Positions 1-8,643 of a stretch of 64,000 bases of DNA are shown here, in pieces. The first letter of the stretch is position 1. Each line of letters starts with the position of its first letter. The notes beneath the pieces were generated by a model. The model searched no databases and was not told where the DNA came from. It was given only the letters and a program-made list of their open reading frames with translations. The position numbers and the translations under genes are program-made. This stretch comes from Pseudomonas sp. CROZ-RG-20F-R04-15 (lineage in GTDB: Bacteria; Pseudomonadota; Gammaproteobacteria; Pseudomonadales; Pseudomonadaceae), in contig NZ_JAKNQL010000019.1 of assembly GCF_022662375.1 (NCBI RefSeq), positions 1 through 64,000 on the forward strand. The letters are read 5' to 3'.

Positions 1-48
1 AACTTCTGTGCTGATCTTCGCTTGGCCAAACCTGAGATCACGTCGATC

Positions 49-121
49 TTTCAGGTCGATGTAACTCGCAGGATCAACACCGTCAGTCCCCTCTCCCTCC
101 GGGAGAGGGCTAGGGTGAGGG
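49..121. repeat. Partial copy of the ~190-bp CCCTCTCCC-ended repeat element
   Basis: The stretch ends in the dyad CCCTCTCCCTCCGGGAGAGGG followed by CTAGGGTGAGGG, and is preceded by TTTCAGGTCGATGTA and GTCAGTCCCCTCTCCC. The same order of words is found in the complete copies at 49767-49958 and 58637-58815. Only one end and part of the core can be recognised here, so this is a partial or diverged copy. Bases 1-48 hold nothing I can name. Confidence 0.7.
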
Positions 122-202
122 CAGGCTTTTGTCCGCTCGGCTGTGAACCCCTGACTTGCCGCCCAGTAAAAGGTAAACTTTGCGCCCTTCGCAGGAGCAA
201 CC

Positions 203-1042
203 ATGAATTATCGTCACGCCTTCCATGCCGGCAATCACGCCGATGTGTTCAAACACCTGACCTTGACCCGCCTCATCGCCCTGATGTCGCGCAAGGAGCA
301 GCCGTTTGCCTATCTCGACACGCATGCCGGCATCGGTCTGTATGACTTGCAGGGCGATCAGGCCAATCGCACTGGCGAGTACCTGGAAGGCATCGCGCGC
401 TTGTGGGAGCAGCCGGATCTGCCGGCGCTGACCGCCGACTACATGAAGGTGCTGCACGAGATGAACCCGGATGGCCAGTTGCGCTACTACCCGGGTTCGC
501 CGGAGCTGGCGCGGCGTCTGACCCGCCCGCAGGATCGGGTGATGCTCAACGAGAAGCACCCGGAAGACGGCGTGCTGCTCAAGGACAACATGGCCGGCGA
601 TCGGCGGGTCAAGGTTCATCTCGGCGAAGGGTGGCACGTCGCTCGGGCGATGTTGCCGGTTCAGGAAAAACGCGCGGTGATGTTGATCGACCCGCCGTTC
701 GAACAGCTCGACGAGATGCAGCGTTGCGCAGCGTCGTTGAAAGAGGCGATTGGCCGTATGCGTCAAACCGTGGCGGCGATCTGGTATCCGGTGAAGGATC
801 AGCGTGCGTTGCGTCGGTTCTATCAGGATCTGGCCGGCACCGGTGCGCCGAAGTTGTTGCGCGTGGAGCTGCTGGTGCATCCGCTGGATACGCCGAACAG
901 CCTGAACGGTTCGGGCATGGCGATTGCCAATCCGCCGTGGGGGCTGGAGGAAGAATTGCGTGAGCTGCTGCCGTGGTTGTCGAAGAAGCTGGGGCAGACT
1001 CAGGGTGGCTGGCAGATGGATTGGTTGATTGCCGAGAGTTGA
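203..1042 (+). CDS. rlmJ: 23S rRNA (adenine(2030)-N6)-methyltransferase RlmJ
   Basis: This enzyme uses S-adenosylmethionine to methylate N6 of A2030 in 23S rRNA before the ribosome is fully assembled, and acts in the cytoplasm. The 279-residue protein is close to the usual length of about 280. It opens with the family signature NYRHAFHAGNHADVFKH and has a glycine-rich SAM-site segment (DTHAGIGLYD, about residues 39-48). Its catalytic motif is LIDPPF at residues 161-166, with Phe where many N6-adenine methyltransferases have Tyr. The ATG at 203 is preceded by AGGAG at 193-197. It stands alone on the plus strand, with repeat elements on both sides and msrA convergent, an order also found in P. 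aeruginosa. Confidence 0.95.
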   Translation: MNYRHAFHAGNHADVFKHLTLTRLIALMSRKEQPFAYLDTHAGIGLYDLQGDQANRTGEYLEGIARLWEQPDLPALTADYMKVLHEMNPDGQLRYYPGSPELARRLTRPQDRVMLNEKHPEDGVLLKDNMAGDRRVKVHLGEGWHVARAMLPVQEKRAVMLIDPPFEQLDEMQRCAASLKEAIGRMRQTVAAIWYPVKDQRALRRFYQDLAGTGAPKLLRVELLVHPLDTPNSLNGSGMAIANPPWGLEEELRELLPWLSKKLGQTQGGWQMDWLIAES

Positions 1043-1055
1043 TCAACGGCAAGAT

Positions 1056-1161
1056 GATCGTTCCCACGCTCCGCGTGGGAATGCAGCCGGGACGCTCCGC
1101 GTCCCAACAGCGGACGCATAGCGTCCATTGAGGCATTCCCACGCAGAGCGTGGGAACGATC
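1056..1161. repeat. GATCGTTCCCACGC-ended palindromic repeat element
   Basis: About 106 bp bounded by GATCGTTCCCACGCTCCGCG and its inverted partner CGCAGAGCGTGGGAACGATC. It fills the convergent gap between rlmJ and msrA. A second copy with almost identical ends but a different middle lies at 45406-45507. Such elements are common between genes of fluorescent pseudomonads. The strong dyad could also serve as a bidirectional terminator. Confidence 0.85.
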
Positions 1162-1172
1162 CGTCGACGGGG

Positions 1173-1838
1173 TCAGTTACCCGCCAGGCTCGGTGGCATG
1201 CACACGCCGGTGCCGCCGATCCCGCAATAACCCTCAGGATTCTTCGCCAGATACTGCTGGTGATACGCCTCGGCGAAGTACACGGTCGGCGCCTGTTCGA
1301 TCTCGGTGCTGATTTCCCCCAGACCTGCTTTCGACAGCTCGGCCTGATAGGTCGCTTTGCTTTTCAGCGCCGCGTCCAGATGCTCAGGCGAGGTCGCGTA
1401 GATCACCGAACGGTACTGCGTGCCGATGTCGTTGCCCTGACGCATGCCCTGCGTCGGGTTGTGCAGTTCCCAGAACATCGCCAACAACTCTTCGTAGCTG
1501 ACTTTGGCCTTGTCATACACCACCAGCACCACTTCGGCGTGACCGGTCAGGCCCGAGCAGACTTCTTCGTAAGTCGGATTCGGTGTGAAGCCGCCGGCAT
1601 AACCGACGACCGTGCTGACTACGCCTTCACGCTGCCAGAAACGGCGCTCGGCGCCCCAGAAGCAGCCCAGACCGAAAATCGCAAAATCGACGTCCTGGAA
1701 AAACGGGCCAAGCAGCGGGGTTTCTTCGAAGACGAAGTGCTTTTCAGGCAGGGTCATCGCGGTTTCGCGGCCGGGCAGAGCTTGTTCTTTAGTCGGGAGC
1801 ACGTTTTTGTTCACCAGAATTTCCGAGCGCAGAACCAT
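1173..1838 (-). CDS. msrA: Peptide-methionine (S)-S-oxide reductase MsrA
   Basis: It reduces the S-epimer of methionine sulfoxide, free or in proteins, and so repairs oxidative damage in the cytoplasm. The catalytic motif GCFWGAE lies at about residues 58-64, with the nucleophilic Cys at 59. The tail YCGIGGTGVC carries candidate resolving cysteines. At 221 residues it matches the longer form with an N-terminal extension, as in E. coli MsrA. AGAGG lies a few bases upstream of the ATG at 1838. No fused MsrB domain is present. The neighbours rlmJ and the DipA-type gene match the P. aeruginosa order. Confidence 0.95.
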   Translation of the reverse strand: MVLRSEILVNKNVLPTKEQALPGRETAMTLPEKHFVFEETPLLGPFFQDVDFAIFGLGCFWGAERRFWQREGVVSTVVGYAGGFTPNPTYEEVCSGLTGHAEVVLVVYDKAKVSYEELLAMFWELHNPTQGMRQGNDIGTQYRSVIYATSPEHLDAALKSKATYQAELSKAGLGEISTEIEQAPTVYFAEAYHQQYLAKNPEGYCGIGGTGVCMPPSLAGN

Positions 1839-1920
1839 GATCGTTCCTCTCAGTCAGGTTGGATGTAAAAAGTCAGACCGCCAGTGTGCCCAATGATGCC
1901 CGACTTCGCACTATCCAAAT

Positions 1921-2008
1921 GTGGGAGCGAGCCTGCTCGCGAAAGCGGTGGGTCAGGCGGGAGAAATGTTGGCTGATACACCGCCTTCGCGAGCAGGCTC
2001 GCTCCCAC
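1921..2008. repeat. Paired inverted REP sequence
   Basis: Two REP units face each other: GTGGGAGCGAGCCTGCTCGC at the left and its reverse complement at the right end (about 1987-2008), with about 40 bp between them. The pair sits between the 5' end of msrA and the 3' end of the phosphodiesterase gene. The same pair arrangement recurs at 14642-14729 and 38801-38888. Confidence 0.9.
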
Positions 2009-2031
2009 AGGAGATCTTCGGCAGATGGGAT

Positions 2032-4728
2032 TTACAGGCAGAGCGGGCCACGCGGGTAGCGCTTCAGGGCCTGGATCAGCTCGCCGCCCGGAATCGGCCG
2101 GTCGAACAGGTAACCCTGGCCGACGTCGCAGCGGTGCCGACGGAGGAACGCCAACTGCTCGGCGGTCTCGATGCCTTCGGCCACGACCTTGAGTTTCAGG
2201 TTGTGCGCCATGGCGATCACCGCCGAGGTGATTTCCATGTCGTCCTGGTTGTCGGGGATTTCATGGATGAAGCTGCGATCGATCTTGATGATGTCGATCG
2301 GGAATTTCTTCAGATAGCTCAGCGACGAATAACCGGTGCCGAAGTCGTCCATGGCCAGCGTCAGCCCGAGGCGCTTGAGCTGATCAAGCTGCAAGTGCGT
2401 GTCTTCGGTGGCTTCCAGCAACAGGCCTTCGGTCAGTTCCAGTTCGAGCAGATTGGCCGGCAGCGCTTCTTCCTTGAGGATGTTGGCGATGGAGGCGACC
2501 AGATCCGGGTCGGAGAACTGTTTCGGCGACAGGTTGATCGCCACTTGCAGATTGCCCATCCCGGCAGCGGTCAGCGCTTTGCTCATGCGGCAGGCCTGGC
2601 GCGCGATCCACTTGCCGATCGGAATGATCAGGCCGGTTTCTTCGGCGACGCTGATGAACTGGTCCGGGCGGATCATGCCGCGTTCCGGGTGGTTCCAGCG
2701 CAACAGTGCCTCCATGCCCAGCAGACGACCGCTGCGCAGGCACAGCTTGGGCTGGTAGAACACGTCCAGTTCGTTTTGGGTCAGGGCGCGGCGCAGGTTG
2801 TTCTCGACGAACAGTTTGTAGCTGGCCTCGGCATTCAACGCTTCGGTGAAGACCTGCACCTGATGTTTGCCGTTGGCCTTGGCCTTGTGCAGCGCCAGAC
2901 CGGCGTTACGCATCAGCGTTTGCGGGTCGCGGCCGTGCAGCGGCGCGCAGGCCAGGCCCACGGAGCCGGTGACGCTGATCAACTGGTTGTCGACGAACAT
3001 CGGTTTGTCGAGAGTCGCCAGCAACTGGTTGGCAATCTGCTGGCCGGCGGCAAGGTCGGTGTCGTCGAGCAATACCGCAAACTCGTTACTGGCGAATCGC
3101 GCCAGGCTGCCACTTGGGCTCAGGCTATTACGCAGGCGCCGAGCAAGGCTGATCAGCAGTTTATCGCCAGTCTGGTGACCGAGGCTGTCGTTGATCCGCT
3201 TGAAGTTGTCGATGTCCACCAGCAACAGGCTGATCGGCGTATCGCTATCGCGGGCGAAGCGTTCGTCCAGATTGCGGATAAACGCCGGGCGATTGCCGAG
3301 GTTGGTCAGGTTGTCGGTGTAGGCCAGACGTTCAATGCGCTGCTGCGCCAGTTTGGTCTGGGTGATGTCTTCATAGATGCCGATGTAGTGCGTCAGCTCA
3401 CGGTTGTCGCCGTACACCTTGGAGATCGACAACTGGCCCCAGTACGGTTCGAGGTTTTTCCGGCGGCTCTTGAATTCGCCCTGCCAGCTGTTGCTTTTGG
3501 CCAGCGCCGAGGGCGCGTCGAACAGCAGCTCGCTGAGGTTTTCCAGCGCCGGTAGCTCGGACAGGCGCTGACCGTGGACTTCTTCGGTGGTGTACTGGGT
3601 GATCGCGGTGAAGCTCGGGTTGACGTACTCGACCACGCCGTCGCAATTGACCAGCAAAAACGCGTTGGCGCTTTGCTCGACCGCACGTTGGAACAGGTGC
3701 AGGGCGCTGGTGGCGGTGCGGCGGTTGTGGTTGTTGATGACTTGCGCGAACTGGTCGGCCAGTTCGCCGGCAAAGGCGATTTCGTCGGACTGCCAGGCGC
3801 GGGTGACGCCGGTCTGCTCCAGGCACAGCACGCCGACCACCTGGCCATCGACGCGAATACTGGCGTCGAGCATCGCGTTGACGTCGCGCGGGCGCAGAGC
3901 TTCGGCCATTTCACGGGTGCGCGGGTCGCGCATCGCATTGTGCGCGTCGATGGCACGGCTGCCGTGCAGAGCTTCCATGTAATCGGGGAAGCTGCTGATA
4001 TCGATCACGTCCGGGAGAATGTACTCCTGGGTCGCGCGGTGATACGCGGAGATCGGCACCAGTTGCTGGCCTTCGAGGTTCCACAGGCTGGCGCAGTCGA
4101 TCTCATAAATATCGCAGGCACAGCGGGTGATCAGTTCGGCGGCTTCCTGCAGCGAGTTGTGCGTGCTGTAGCGCTGACGTGCGAGCAGCAGAATCAAGTC
4201 CTGTTGAGCGCGTACGCGTTCCAGGTGTTGCAGTTGTTCCTGCTGCGCGCGTTGATTGAGTTCAAGGGCAATTTGCAGGCGCGAATTCTGTGTTTCGAGG
4301 TCGACGGAGGGCGGCAGCGGCACTTCATCGAATATGTGATCGACCGCCAGCAGATAGCCGCGCAGCAGGTGACGGTTGTGTTGTTTGTAGGCTTCGCCCA
4401 GTTCCAGAATGCTCAGCGCACCGGCTGCGGTATGCAGGGTGTAACGCACCAGATAATGCGGGCTGGCGGTCAGCTGTTGCTGGATCGCGTCGTGCAACTG
4501 ATAACGCGCTTCCGGTTCCATCAGGCTGGCGTAGGGGGAGCCGACCAGCGCGCAAAGCTCGACAGCCGGCTGGCCGAACTGGCGTTCACAGTTTGGATCG
4601 AGGAACAGCATGGCCCAGCTGGCTTCATTCAAGCGCTCGAAACGCAGCATGCCGAGCCGCGAGGGCACAGGCAACTGCGTCACTACCTCGGCCGCCATAC
4701 GGCTGGCGGCATCGGGTTGGCTCTTCAT
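2032..4728 (-). CDS. dipA: DipA/Pch-type c-di-GMP phosphodiesterase (GAF-PAS-degenerate GGDEF-EAL)
   Basis: The predicted role is hydrolysis of c-di-GMP; the P. aeruginosa homologue at this locus is needed for biofilm dispersion. The 898-residue protein has an N-terminal PAS-like region, a GAF-like domain (about 170-330), a PAS domain (about 345-470), a GGDEF domain and a C-terminal EAL domain. The GGDEF motif is degenerate (RFASNEFAV), so cyclase activity is unlikely. The EAL domain keeps EALLRW and DDFGTGYSSL, which fits a phosphodiesterase. The reading frame is open to 4842. I place the start at the ATG at 4728 (MKSQPDAAS) because the upstream residues do not resemble a protein. No membrane segment is visible, so it is probably cytoplasmic. 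It lies between msrA and aceF, as in PAO1 (PA5017). Confidence 0.88.
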   Translation of the reverse strand: MKSQPDAASRMAAEVVTQLPVPSRLGMLRFERLNEASWAMLFLDPNCERQFGQPAVELCALVGSPYASLMEPEARYQLHDAIQQQLTASPHYLVRYTLHTAAGALSILELGEAYKQHNRHLLRGYLLAVDHIFDEVPLPPSVDLETQNSRLQIALELNQRAQQEQLQHLERVRAQQDLILLLARQRYSTHNSLQEAAELITRCACDIYEIDCASLWNLEGQQLVPISAYHRATQEYILPDVIDISSFPDYMEALHGSRAIDAHNAMRDPRTREMAEALRPRDVNAMLDASIRVDGQVVGVLCLEQTGVTRAWQSDEIAFAGELADQFAQVINNHNRRTATSALHLFQRAVEQSANAFLLVNCDGVVEYVNPSFTAITQYTTEEVHGQRLSELPALENLSELLFDAPSALAKSNSWQGEFKSRRKNLEPYWGQLSISKVYGDNRELTHYIGIYEDITQTKLAQQRIERLAYTDNLTNLGNRPAFIRNLDERFARDSDTPISLLLVDIDNFKRINDSLGHQTGDKLLISLARRLRNSLSPSGSLARFASNEFAVLLDDTDLAAGQQIANQLLATLDKPMFVDNQLISVTGSVGLACAPLHGRDPQTLMRNAGLALHKAKANGKHQVQVFTEALNAEASYKLFVENNLRRALTQNELDVFYQPKLCLRSGRLLGMEALLRWNHPERGMIRPDQFISVAEETGLIIPIGKWIARQACRMSKALTAAGMGNLQVAINLSPKQFSDPDLVASIANILKEEALPANLLELELTEGLLLEATEDTHLQLDQLKRLGLTLAMDDFGTGYSSLSYLKKFPIDIIKIDRSFIHEIPDNQDDMEITSAVIAMAHNLKLKVVAEGIETAEQLAFLRRHRCDVGQGYLFDRPIPGGELIQALKRYPRGPLCL

Positions 4729-4901
4729 GAAGGGAACTCGCTTGGAAATATGCTGAACGCGCTGGGCTCTCGCCCTCTTTACTGTTGCCTGCGGCAAGGT
4801 TGCATCATTGCGGCACCGACTGACAAGAGACATGAAGGCCAAGTGCTATAAGAATGTGTCGGCTGCGCTGAACATTTCTCCAGCACGTCGTTGAAATGAG
4901 C

Positions 4902-4973
4902 AAAAGATTGCAGCCTTCACCAGTGTCTACAGGGCAATGCGTCCTCCGTAGGAGCTGCCGAAGGCTGCGATCA
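4902..4973. repeat. GATCGCAGCCTTCGGCAGC-type inverted repeat
   Basis: About 72 bp whose ends are imperfect inverted copies of AAAGATTGCAGCCTTC. The right half contains GTAGGAGCTGCCGAAGGCTG followed by CGATC. A relative lies at 41536-41610. It fills the gap between the phosphodiesterase promoter region and the end of the PhoD-like gene, where it could also act as a terminator for the latter. Confidence 0.7.
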
Positions 4974-4974
4974 T

Positions 4975-6378
4975 TTAGGCTTGGCGCAGTTTTATGGCAA
5001 TCGACTGCAACTGTTTGCCATCGCGATCATGGTAATTGACCACAATCCGTTCAGCCTCGACCACCATATGGGCGAAATTGTCTTCACTGACCACCGTGCT
5101 GGTCAGCTCATGCCGGTAATCGCCCGCTGCCGTTTGCACCAGTGGCTGGTCGAGAATGAACGTCGATGCCTTGGCATACGGCAACAGTTTGCTGTTGCAC
5201 AGCGGCGAGGACACCACGGTGTGGACTTCGAAGTCCGGGTCTTCGCTGTGACTCAGGCGGGCGGTCAGCGAACCATGCACGTCCCCGGAGATGAACACGA
5301 CATTCTTGATACGGCGGGTGCGGATGGTTTCCAGCAGGCGCAGACGCTGCTCGGGAAAGGCTTTCCAGGCATCATCGCCGTGAAGTTTGCGATCCGGATA
5401 GAACATCACGCTGGTCACCACGAACTTGACCCGCGCGGTGCTGTTGATCAGCCATTTGAGCAGAGCCTGTTCCTGTGCCTCGTCGAGGATGCGTCGGTCA
5501 TCGGCTGACAAGTTACGGCGGGTGCGACTATCAGTCACAAACCATTCGATATCGCCGTCACTGAATTGATACCAGTAATGTTCCAGTGTCGAGTGATCTA
5601 CTTCACCTTTAGTTGTCAGCGGATGTGCCGGACTATGACTGGCCTGATACAAATCATAAGCGGCCATGGCATTACGGTATAAATCACCGTCAGACTTGCC
5701 AGCATTGGCGGGCCAGTTATCTTCGATTTCATGATCGTCGAGAATCATGTAAGTCGAAGTGCCCGACATCAAACGTTGAATGTTCGGTTGGGAAAACGCG
5801 GCGCGGTATTTGTTGAGGATGTCTTTGTATTCGCGATCGGGTGCGATCAGATTCAAATCGTCGACGTAGATTTGGTCGCCGGTCATCATTACTGCGCTGA
5901 TTGGCGGTTGTATGCCTTCGATCACCTGGTTGATGGAGGCAAAGATCCGGTCGCCCAGTTGTGGCAGGGAGGCGATGCCGGCGGTCATGCGCAGATAGCG
6001 GCAGGAGCCGACGATGTAGGCTCTGGGCTGCCGGGCTTTGCTGGAGCGGGTGCGCAGGCGATAGATCTCGCGTGGCCATTGCAGCGGCAGTTCGGCGACG
6101 CTGTCCGGGGTATGCACGGGACTCATCGGACTGAACCAGCCAGTCTGATATTCATACTCGGTGTCGCTGCTCAAGTTGTTGAGGGCGAACACATGCGACA
6201 TATCACGCAACTCGCTCAGGCGTGCGAAGTTACCGTTTGACCACTGTTGTGCACCGGCGACGCGATAACGTATGCCGGCAAATACCAAGGCATTGTTCTG
6301 CCGGTTGCCACGTATGAACAGGCGTGCGTGATTAGTTGTAACGTGGCCGATAATTGGGCCGATAGTTGGTTTTAACAT
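4975..6378 (-). CDS. PhoD-like metallophosphatase, no visible export signal
   Basis: This is a member of the PhoD/alkaline phosphatase D-type metallophosphoesterases. Its metal-binding signatures are GDQIYVDD, LDDHEIEDNW and SGDVHGS. An N-terminal beta-rich, Fn3-like region (HARLFIRG onward) precedes the phosphatase domain, as in PhoD. From the ATG at 6378 (MLKPTIGPIIG) it has 467 residues. The frame is open to 6624, but the extra 82 residues look non-coding and the ribosome-binding signal is weak. Classical PhoD carries a Tat signal with twin arginines; none is seen here, so the protein may act in the cytoplasm. The substrate is unknown. I recall no gene at this position in PAO1, which suggests a lineage-specific insertion between dipA and aceF. 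Confidence 0.82.
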   Translation of the reverse strand: MLKPTIGPIIGHVTTNHARLFIRGNRQNNALVFAGIRYRVAGAQQWSNGNFARLSELRDMSHVFALNNLSSDTEYEYQTGWFSPMSPVHTPDSVAELPLQWPREIYRLRTRSSKARQPRAYIVGSCRYLRMTAGIASLPQLGDRIFASINQVIEGIQPPISAVMMTGDQIYVDDLNLIAPDREYKDILNKYRAAFSQPNIQRLMSGTSTYMILDDHEIEDNWPANAGKSDGDLYRNAMAAYDLYQASHSPAHPLTTKGEVDHSTLEHYWYQFSDGDIEWFVTDSRTRRNLSADDRRILDEAQEQALLKWLINSTARVKFVVTSVMFYPDRKLHGDDAWKAFPEQRLRLLETIRTRRIKNVVFISGDVHGSLTARLSHSEDPDFEVHTVVSSPLCNSKLLPYAKASTFILDQPLVQTAAGDYRHELTSTVVSEDNFAHMVVEAERIVVNYHDRDGKQLQSIAIKLRQA

Positions 6379-6557
6379 GTCGAATCCATTCGAATGAATT
6401 TGAATAAGTGATGAAGTTTGTAAACGTTGCTTAGTTAAATTGGTTGCGCCTAGGTTAGTTGCGTATCGAATAAAAAAGATCGGGGTCAAGTCGACCAGTG
6501 CTGTGGCCGAAATCAGCGCAGGTTGTGGGAAAAAGACGGCCCGGGTTTTCTTCAGGC

Positions 6558-6585
6558 AAAAAAAAGCCCCGCCAAACTGACGGGG
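6558..6585 (-). terminator. Rho-independent terminator of aceEF
   Basis: Read on the minus strand, the stem CCCCG/CGGGG (6585-6581 and 6571-6567, 9-base loop) is followed by eight consecutive T residues (6565-6558). It lies about 70 bases after the aceF stop codon. Confidence 0.85.
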
Positions 6586-6655
6586 TTGAAGTACGAGCGT
6601 GTGGCGCTCGAAAGGGTGCAGCAATCGGCCCTCCGTCGCCGGAGGGCCGATCGAG

Positions 6656-8632
6656 TTACAGCAGGATCGTGCGGATGTCCGCCAGCAGGCTGCCCAGACG
6701 CTGGGTGAAGCGTGCGGCAGCGGCGCCGTTGATCACACGGTGATCGTAGGACAGCGACAGCGGCAGCATCAGTTTCGGCTGGAAGGCTTTGCCGTCCCAG
6801 ACTGGCTGGATGGTTGCCTTGGAAACACCGAGGATCGCCACTTCCGGCGCGTTGACGATCGGCGTGAAGCCGGTGCCGCCAATGTGGCCGAGGCTGGAAA
6901 TGGTGAAGCAGGCGCCTTGCATGTCGTCAGCGGTGAGCTTCTTGTCGCGGGCTTTGGCGGCCAGCGCAGCGGCTTCGGCTGCCAGTTGCAGCAGACTCTT
7001 CTGGTCGACGTTCTTGATGACCGGTACCAGCAGGCCATCCGGGGTGTCGACGGCGAAGCCGATGTTCACGTATTTCTTGCGGATGATCGCCTTGCCGCTT
7101 GGTGCCAGCGAACTGTTGAAGTCCGGCAGCTCCTTGAGCATGTGCGCGCACGACTTGAGCAGCAGCGGCAGGATGGTCAGCTTGACGCCAGCCTTCTCTG
7201 CAACGGCTTTCTGTGCAACGCGGAAGGCTTCCAGCTCGGTGATATCAGCCGAATCGAACTGAGTCACGTGCGGGATGTTCAGCCAGCTGCGGTGCAGGCT
7301 CGACGCGCCGATCTGCATCAAGCGAGTCATTGGCACTTCTTCGATTTCGCCGAAACGGCTGAAGTCGACGACCGGAATCGGCGGGATGCCCCCGCCACCG
7401 GTTGCGCCAGCAGCAGCGGCCGGTGCTTCCTTGGCCTTCTGCATCATCGCTTTGACGTAAACCTGCACGTCTTCTTTCAAGATACGACCGTGCGGGCCGC
7501 TGGCGCCGACAGCGTTCAGCTCGACGCCGAACTCACGGGCCAGTTGACGCACGGCTGGGCCGGCGTGAACTTTCGCGCCCGGCTTGGTCGGTGCGGCGGC
7601 TGGAGCGGCAGCAGGTGCAGCGGCAGCCGGAGCAGCAGCGGCAGGTGCCGGAGCGCTCGGAGCAGCAGCGGCGGCAGCTGGAGCCGGGGCAGCAGCAGGC
7701 GCCGCGCCTTTGACTTTCAGCTTCAGAATCAGGTCGCCGGTACCGACTTCGTCATCCAGCTTGATGGAAACGCTTTCCACCACACCAGCGGCAGGCGATG
7801 GGATTTCCATGCTCGCCTTGTCGGATTCCAGAGTGATCAGCGACTGGTCGGCTTCAACACTGTCGCCAGCCTTGACCAACACTTCGATGATCTTGGCTTT
7901 GCCAGCCGAACCGATGTCCGGAACGTGGATGTCCTGAACACTGTCAGCAACCGGTGCTGCTGGCGCGGCTGCCGGAGCAGGCGCAGCGGCAGCGGCCGGT
8001 GCAGCAGCCTGAGCCGGAGCGGCAGCCGCAGGGGCCGCAGCACCCGCCACTTCCAGGTCCAGAATCAGGTCGCCAGTGCCGACTTCGTCGTTGAGCTTGA
8101 CGCTGATGGCCTTGACCACGCCAGCGGCAGGCGACGGGATTTCCATGCTCGCCTTGTCGGATTCCAGAGTGATCAACGATTGATCAGCTTCGACGGTGTC
8201 GCCGACCTTGACCTGAATCTCGATGATCTGCGCTTTGCCCGACGAGCCGATGTCCGGCACGTGCACTTGCTGAACCGAAGCGGCAGCAGGGGCAGCGGCT
8301 GGTGCAGCGGCAGCAGGAGCGGCAGCAGGAGCGGCAGCCGGTTTGGCTTCAGCTTTTGCAGCCGGCGCAGCGGCAGGAGCAGGGGCCGCTTCAGCGGCGC
8401 CCTCGACTTCCAGCTCAAGCAGTTCGTCGCCTTCTTTCAGGCGGTCGCCCAGCTTCACTTTCAGGCTCTTGATGACACCGGCTTTCGGGGCTGGCACTTC
8501 CATGCTGGCCTTGTCCGATTCCAGGGTCAGGATGCTCTGGTCGGCTTCGATGCGGTCGCCGACCTTCACAAACAGTTCAATTACTTCACCTTCACCGCTG
8601 CCGATGTCAGGTACGCGAATGAGTTCGCTCAC
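6656..8632 (-). CDS. aceF: Pyruvate dehydrogenase E2, dihydrolipoyllysine acetyltransferase
   Basis: This is the core enzyme of the pyruvate dehydrogenase complex and transfers the acetyl group from lipoamide to CoA. The 658 residues hold three lipoyl domains with the modified lysines at about K41, K160 and K272 (ESDKASME each time). They are joined by long Ala-Pro linkers. A peripheral-subunit-binding domain (about 354-392) and the catalytic domain ending in DHRVING (about 630-636) follow. Lipoyl domains 2 and 3 are nearly identical even at DNA level. The start is GTG at 8632 with GAGGAG upstream. It is 11 bases after aceE, so the two are clearly cotranscribed. Confidence 0.96.
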   Translation of the reverse strand: MSELIRVPDIGSGEGEVIELFVKVGDRIEADQSILTLESDKASMEVPAPKAGVIKSLKVKLGDRLKEGDELLELEVEGAAEAAPAPAAAPAAKAEAKPAAAPAAAPAAAAPAAAPAAASVQQVHVPDIGSSGKAQIIEIQVKVGDTVEADQSLITLESDKASMEIPSPAAGVVKAISVKLNDEVGTGDLILDLEVAGAAAPAAAAPAQAAAPAAAAAPAPAAAPAAPVADSVQDIHVPDIGSAGKAKIIEVLVKAGDSVEADQSLITLESDKASMEIPSPAAGVVESVSIKLDDEVGTGDLILKLKVKGAAPAAAPAPAAAAAAPSAPAPAAAAPAAAAPAAAPAAAPTKPGAKVHAGPAVRQLAREFGVELNAVGASGPHGRILKEDVQVYVKAMMQKAKEAPAAAAGATGGGGIPPIPVVDFSRFGEIEEVPMTRLMQIGASSLHRSWLNIPHVTQFDSADITELEAFRVAQKAVAEKAGVKLTILPLLLKSCAHMLKELPDFNSSLAPSGKAIIRKKYVNIGFAVDTPDGLLVPVIKNVDQKSLLQLAAEAAALAAKARDKKLTADDMQGACFTISSLGHIGGTGFTPIVNAPEVAILGVSKATIQPVWDGKAFQPKLMLPLSLSYDHRVINGAAAARFTQRLGSLLADIRTILL

Positions 8633-8643
8633 AAAATGTCTCC

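Noticed and set aside
1921..3555. 544-codon plus-strand frame beginning in a REP
   Set aside because: It starts within the repeat and runs antisense to the EAL/GGDEF gene, whose motifs are unmistakable.
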